NCBI GenBank assembly: GCA_030704615.1
Contig: CM060734.1
Coordinates: forward strand, 54,514,042-54,578,041
Direction: 5' to 3'
From: Takakia lepidozioides
Lineage: Eukaryota; Streptophyta; Takakiopsida; Takakiales; Takakiaceae
DNA length: 64,000 nt
A model generated the notes under the pieces. The model was not told the origin of the DNA. It did not search any database and saw only the letters and a program-made list of their open reading frames with translations. This document shows, piece after piece, positions 60,801 to 64,000 of the stretch (positions are counted from its first letter, which is position 1; every line of letters starts with the position of its first letter). A program made the position numbers and the translations under genes.

Positions 60801-61681
60801 TTGGCAGGCAATTGTCTGCTGGCAACAGTTGTCTTCCTAACAATGTAAGGAGTTCATCGACAAAGGTGTTTGACACACCATGGGTTTGACAAGCATTTAA
60901 CAGCAGTAAGGTAGCAGACAATCGAGAGGAAGAACTCCCTACATATAAAGCCCTGGATGCCTCGTGCTCAAAACGTAAGGCACTCGCTGCACCACGATCA
61001 CCATCGCTCTTCAGTCCACCATCAGTCTGCTCTGGCACTCCATCTGTGTCCCATTGGCCCTGTGTTCCATCTCCCGGTTCCTCATGTGCATCACCAGTTT
61101 GCACCCCATTATCTATAGTTGCGAATGTCTCCCGGAGCATTCTAAGCATGTCAAGATTACGATCCAAGGTATCAGGACCACCTGCAGGGCTGGTTTCCGT
61201 TCTAAACCCCTCATGTTCGTCTCCAGAGTTTTCCTGCTTAGTACATATCAGACGCCACATGTCAATCCACTATAAGATGGGGAGTTTTTTCATTTGCAAT
61301 AGTGGATGTGGAACGTGCCATTTGTACAGGCACGTGGCAATAGGAAAACGGACATGTACAATACTCTACACCTTACAACAATACCGCTACCAGGAATTTG
61401 AACTGTTTCTTATAATTTCAAAGTATGCATCTGCAAAGGGAAGAGAATCCAGAGATATGCACCGGGAGTTCTCGTAAGTTAGGATCTCGCAAGTTCAAAA
61501 GCAGATGACGCTTAGCCCGGCCAATGGTTTGCCAGTTCCCACCATGACAGGCATTGCATGGACATAGAATTTTCCGAAGACCCAGTCTTCTTGCTCGCGC
61601 TTCCTCTAGTTTCCACAATCTGTCATCATCATGTTCTGCTTGTGTCCGCCTTTGCAATCGATGGGCAGTAGGAGGGATCAT
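57895..61681 (-). pseudogene. CACTA (En/Spm) TNP2-type transposase, nearly intact
   Basis: Exon 1 (61463-61681) has the transposase-associated zinc motif CPCNAC followed by KRHLLLNL. After an intron, exon 2 runs from 61269 and holds the TNP2 core: LEVCPKCQARRY, RFPIIPRL-type and HFKNRSLDGLVRHPADSKAW, LAWDGVNPYSDKSNKWSTWP, GYKACPACG, LPYWKDLLIRYTLDVMHCEK, HDYHVMMQQILPL. At about 59390 one base is missing from a G run, shifting to the frame of RMAIMRLSRVFRKVC, FFDIMTHLLVHLVDELEVCG, SSRWMYPMERYMKTLKGYVR (DUF4218-like). Smaller exons follow at about 58618-58775, 58390-58555 and 57895-58315; the last carries the DUF4216-like EQPWTFPSQVEQVFFSDE. It moves CACTA elements by cutting at their CACTA ends. 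The single frameshift may be real or a sequencing error. Confidence 0.88.
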
Positions 61682-61710
61682 CTTGGCGAGTGAGTGAGAC
61701 TCGTCAGGAA

Positions 61711-62303
61711 ATGGAGACCCAAATAGAGTGTCCAGAAGTTACACCAGGGCGCAAGCCTACAGCGAGGGAGGTAGAACGAGCAAAGCGTCAAGCGGAGAAC
61801 AAGGCATTCTTCGCACGACTGAAGATCTACGACATTGCAAAGAGGTCCAAACTTCGGTTTTTTTCATATCCCCTACCTAGCCCTAGCCATGAAACCGCAT
61901 TAAAAGCTCCAAACCTGCAGAGAGGATATGTTAGGGTTTTGCAGCTGCTGACTTTGTCTTTCTTCTTCTTTGCAGCGTCGAAGAGAGCTTGAGTCGCCCT
62001 AAACGCCTCGTTGAGGAAATCCTCAAACACACAGGTCCTCCTCGCCGAAGTCACAGAGTTCAACTCCTGCACTCTGCAATGTCACAAGGGGAGAAAGAGG
62101 TAGAGCAAGAGGAGGAAGCGCAGGTTCAAGCGGAGTCAGACACAGAGGAGGCAGGAGAGCAAGAATTGCAGCGAGACCAAGATTATGCCGCTCATGAAGA
62201 CTTCAATGAGACCAGCTCGGAGTCAGAGATGGAAACGATGAAAGAAGCCCCAACAAAGACAAAGCGCACAAAGCACCCTGCAAACTCCCCAACCCATCAG
62301 CAG
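61711..62303 (+). CDS. Unidentified acidic protein, divergent from the transposase
   Basis: Two exons, 61711 to about 61855 and about 61977-62303, joined by a GT-AG intron (acceptor TTCTTTGCAG) in matching phase. A further exon may lie at 62520-62631 (QIDNAALEALEVLIPKPSN). The N-terminal part, AREVERAKRQAENKAFFARL then PKRLVEEILKHTG and PPRRSHRV, resembles the 'ER-x-x-EN...PRRS-x-R' segment found at the start of several plant nuclear proteins; this is a weak resemblance. An acidic glutamate-rich tail follows (EVEQEEEAQVQAESDTEEAG). Its ATG is 29 bases from the transposase start on the other strand, so the two share one promoter region. It may be the second gene of the CACTA element or captured host sequence. 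Confidence 0.45.
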
Positions 62304-63129
62304 GTTTGCGATCTGCACCAAAGTTTTGTCTCCATATGCATATGAAAAGGCAGTGAGGTAAGAAACAATTGCAGCAAGGTTGTTGGGCATGAGTCTTGCA
62401 TATGAATTTGGGTGGGAAAAGGCTCACTGGAATGTCAACTCCAGTTGCCTGCTTTCTGGCTTGGTCTGGATTGTAATGAGGCCAACAGTTGTGGGGGTCA
62501 TACTTCTTCTTCAACAAAGCCAGATAGACAATGCAGCACTAGAGGCACTTGAAGTCCTTATCCCTAAACCCTCCAACATCTCTTTGCCAATTCAACTTGT
62601 GGACCATGTGCCTTTGTTTTCAGCAATGTGAGTGTTGGTACTCTTATGGTATGCTTGACTCTCCTTCATGATGGTATATAAATGTTGCCTCTTTTTCCTT
62701 TTTCATCTTGAACCCATAAACTGAGAATAGTGGTTTTGATTTGGTGATTCTCTCACCAATCCATGGACCAAGAAGAAGAACAACATGAACGGTAGTGACA
62801 AGCCACTTTGTCTAACTTCATTTTCATCAGAGAGAGAGAGATTGTACTCATAAGACGTTGTTTGCCGTAGCCTTGTGGACATTGACCCCGCGCCCAGTTT
62901 GAGCGGGAACAAAAGGGACAGAACCTACCTCTGTCAGGGGCTGACGTTGGTAGTAAGACTTACCTTCATATATAGAATTAATTCGGGTTTTCCAGATATC
63001 CTCTAGAAATCCTTCTTGTATAGATTGACAATGACGCCCTGTCACCAGCGAAAGGGGATCGTTTCAGTCTTCTAGATCAGGTTAAAGAGGAGAAGTAGGG
63101 ATTGAATTCTGTCTTGAAGTTGATGGATT
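62304..63129. other. Region between the divergent gene and the LINE fragment
   Basis: May contain a last exon of the plus-strand gene (62520-62631, ending in TGA). A GA microsatellite lies at 62830-62840. No CACTA right terminus was found here. Confidence 0.35.
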
Positions 63130-64000
63130 GAACCGTCTCTGCCAACGCCTGATTTATGTTGACAACCCGCATGGGATCGCCACCGTGCTTGATAAGCTCG
63201 TTGACAATACCATCAGGTCCACCAGCTTTATATCCATTTAAATGTTCAATTGCTTCCACAATCTCAGAAGGACTAATGGGAGCGTTATAAGCCATTGAAA
63301 TATACTCCAGTTCATCAGGGCTGTTTTGCATCATAGGAACAGTTTTTCCAACTGTGTAGAAGACCCCTCACTGTTAGACCTAGAAGTTATGCCAAGGATA
63401 CTGTAGTGAGTTTCAAAGGTTTTGACAATGTCAACCGATGAAGTCACCACTGCACCTTTAGTAGTCTTCAGCGCTTGTACTTGCTGACCGTTTTTCGGCT
63501 TGTACAAATGTTGAAGGGGCAACCAGAATTTCTTGTCATTACCACCATGGTGCTTTGAGTTTATTTCACTGTATAACTTGTCCCAGTATAATTTCTTCTG
63601 AGACCTAACAAGCTGTTTGATATCTTTACGGAGCTGGTAGTACCTCGCCCACAATTCTCTGTTGGTTTCCAAATTGCAGCACTCTTTATAGAGGGCTCGT
63701 CTCTCAGCTATCTTGAGTTTAATCTCATTGGTCCACCAATTAACAGCTCTACCATAGACAATTAGTTTCATCCCAATGATCTTGTCAACCACGGAGGAAA
63801 CGAAACTCTCCCAAGAGTCCCCTGCTCTTTCGACTTCATTTCTTGCGTTATCAGAGCGAGACTGAAGTTCTTGGAGCGATTGGACAAAATGAGGGAGACC
63901 CTCTTGCAAGGGCTGGACATACTCAGCCTTGACCTCCTCATTATGGAGTTTTTCTATGCGCCACTTCCGAATCGAATGTTTCACATATCTCTTGGTGTTG
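63130..64000 (-). pseudogene. LINE (non-LTR retrotransposon) ORF2 fragment
   Basis: The minus strand from the right edge reads the linker between endonuclease and reverse transcriptase: VVDKIIGMKLIVYGRAVNWW, TNEIKLKIAERRALYKECCN, YYQLRKDIKQLVRSQKKLYW. After a stop near 63331 and an overlapping frame it continues into the RT start, NAPISPSEIVEAIEHLNGYK and AGGPDGIVNELIKHGG (the K-A-x-G-P-D-G-I motif of LINE RTs). Similarity ends at about 63130, before the catalytic YADD, so the copy is 3'-truncated relative to ORF2 or was interrupted. It continues past the window edge. Confidence 0.85.

Noticed and set aside
47173-61681. The whole segment as one gene-carrying giant transposon
   Set aside because: The 48426-55398 block has its own LTRs and target duplication, so it is a later, independent insertion.
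62640-63000. CACTA right terminus near CGGTAGTG (about 62790)
   Set aside because: Only eight bases resemble the left end, the AAAAACC part is missing, and no GTGTGA subterminal cluster is nearby.

Overview
The window is nuclear DNA of a streptophyte plant or alga. Three host genes have plant-type protein sequences split by many GT-AG introns of about 150-1,200 bases, and most of the remainder is decayed transposable elements. Plant-type XAP5/XCT and ORP3-like proteins, PLS-type pentatricopeptide (PPR) sequence, a chromodomain Ty3 element, a Ty3 element fused to a cytosine methyltransferase, and a large repeat load together suggest a charophycean alga with a big genome (Chara-like). This is inference, not proof.

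Layout. 1-2.3 kb: minus-strand Ty3/gypsy remnant (gag plus reverse transcriptase). 3.3-8.8 kb: XCT, 12 exons, plus strand. 10.3-15.8 kb: ORP3-like sterol/phosphoinositide carrier, 10 exons, plus strand. 17.8-19.4 kb: minus-strand remnant of a retroelement in which a C5-cytosine methyltransferase lies directly upstream of RT-RNase H. 19.8-21.6 kb: large inverted repeat whose two arms are copies of a P-loop (Crinkler/RHS-like) gene. 24.3-24.8 kb: a MITE with TAA target duplication. 25.8-28.2 kb: GNAT acetyltransferase gene, minus strand. 29.7-30.1 kb: piggyBac remnant. 33.5-39.2 kb: minus-strand decayed genes, including two FCP1/NIF-type HAD domains. 39.3-40.65 kb: array of GC-rich palindromes in a roughly 400-base higher-order repeat. 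41.1-43.5 kb: hAT transposase remnant. 44.5-45.8 kb: a second DNA-transposon-like gene remnant. 46.0-47.2 kb: Ty3 fragment cut by a CACTA terminus at 47173.

47.2-61.7 kb is a nested structure. A CACTA terminus (47173) and a TNP2-type transposase (57895-61681, minus) flank a complete 6,973-base chromovirus (48426-55398). That element has near-identical LTRs and a perfect 5-base duplication, CTATC. It also carries frameshifts and one stop in pol. Between chromovirus and transposase lies a roughly 2-kb minisatellite of about 16 units of 125-130 bases whose minus strand encodes PPR-like sequence. A short divergent gene starts 29 bases from the transposase start, and a LINE fragment runs off the right edge.

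The working host genes are probably XCT (clock/splicing/small-RNA regulation), the ORP (ER lipid transfer) and the GNAT (organelle or nuclear acetylation). Everything else is mobile DNA. The most unusual items are the methyltransferase-retroelement fusion, the PPR-derived minisatellite beside the CACTA transposase, the inverted duplication of the NTPase gene, and a family of 24-base palindromes scattered through 34-46 kb.
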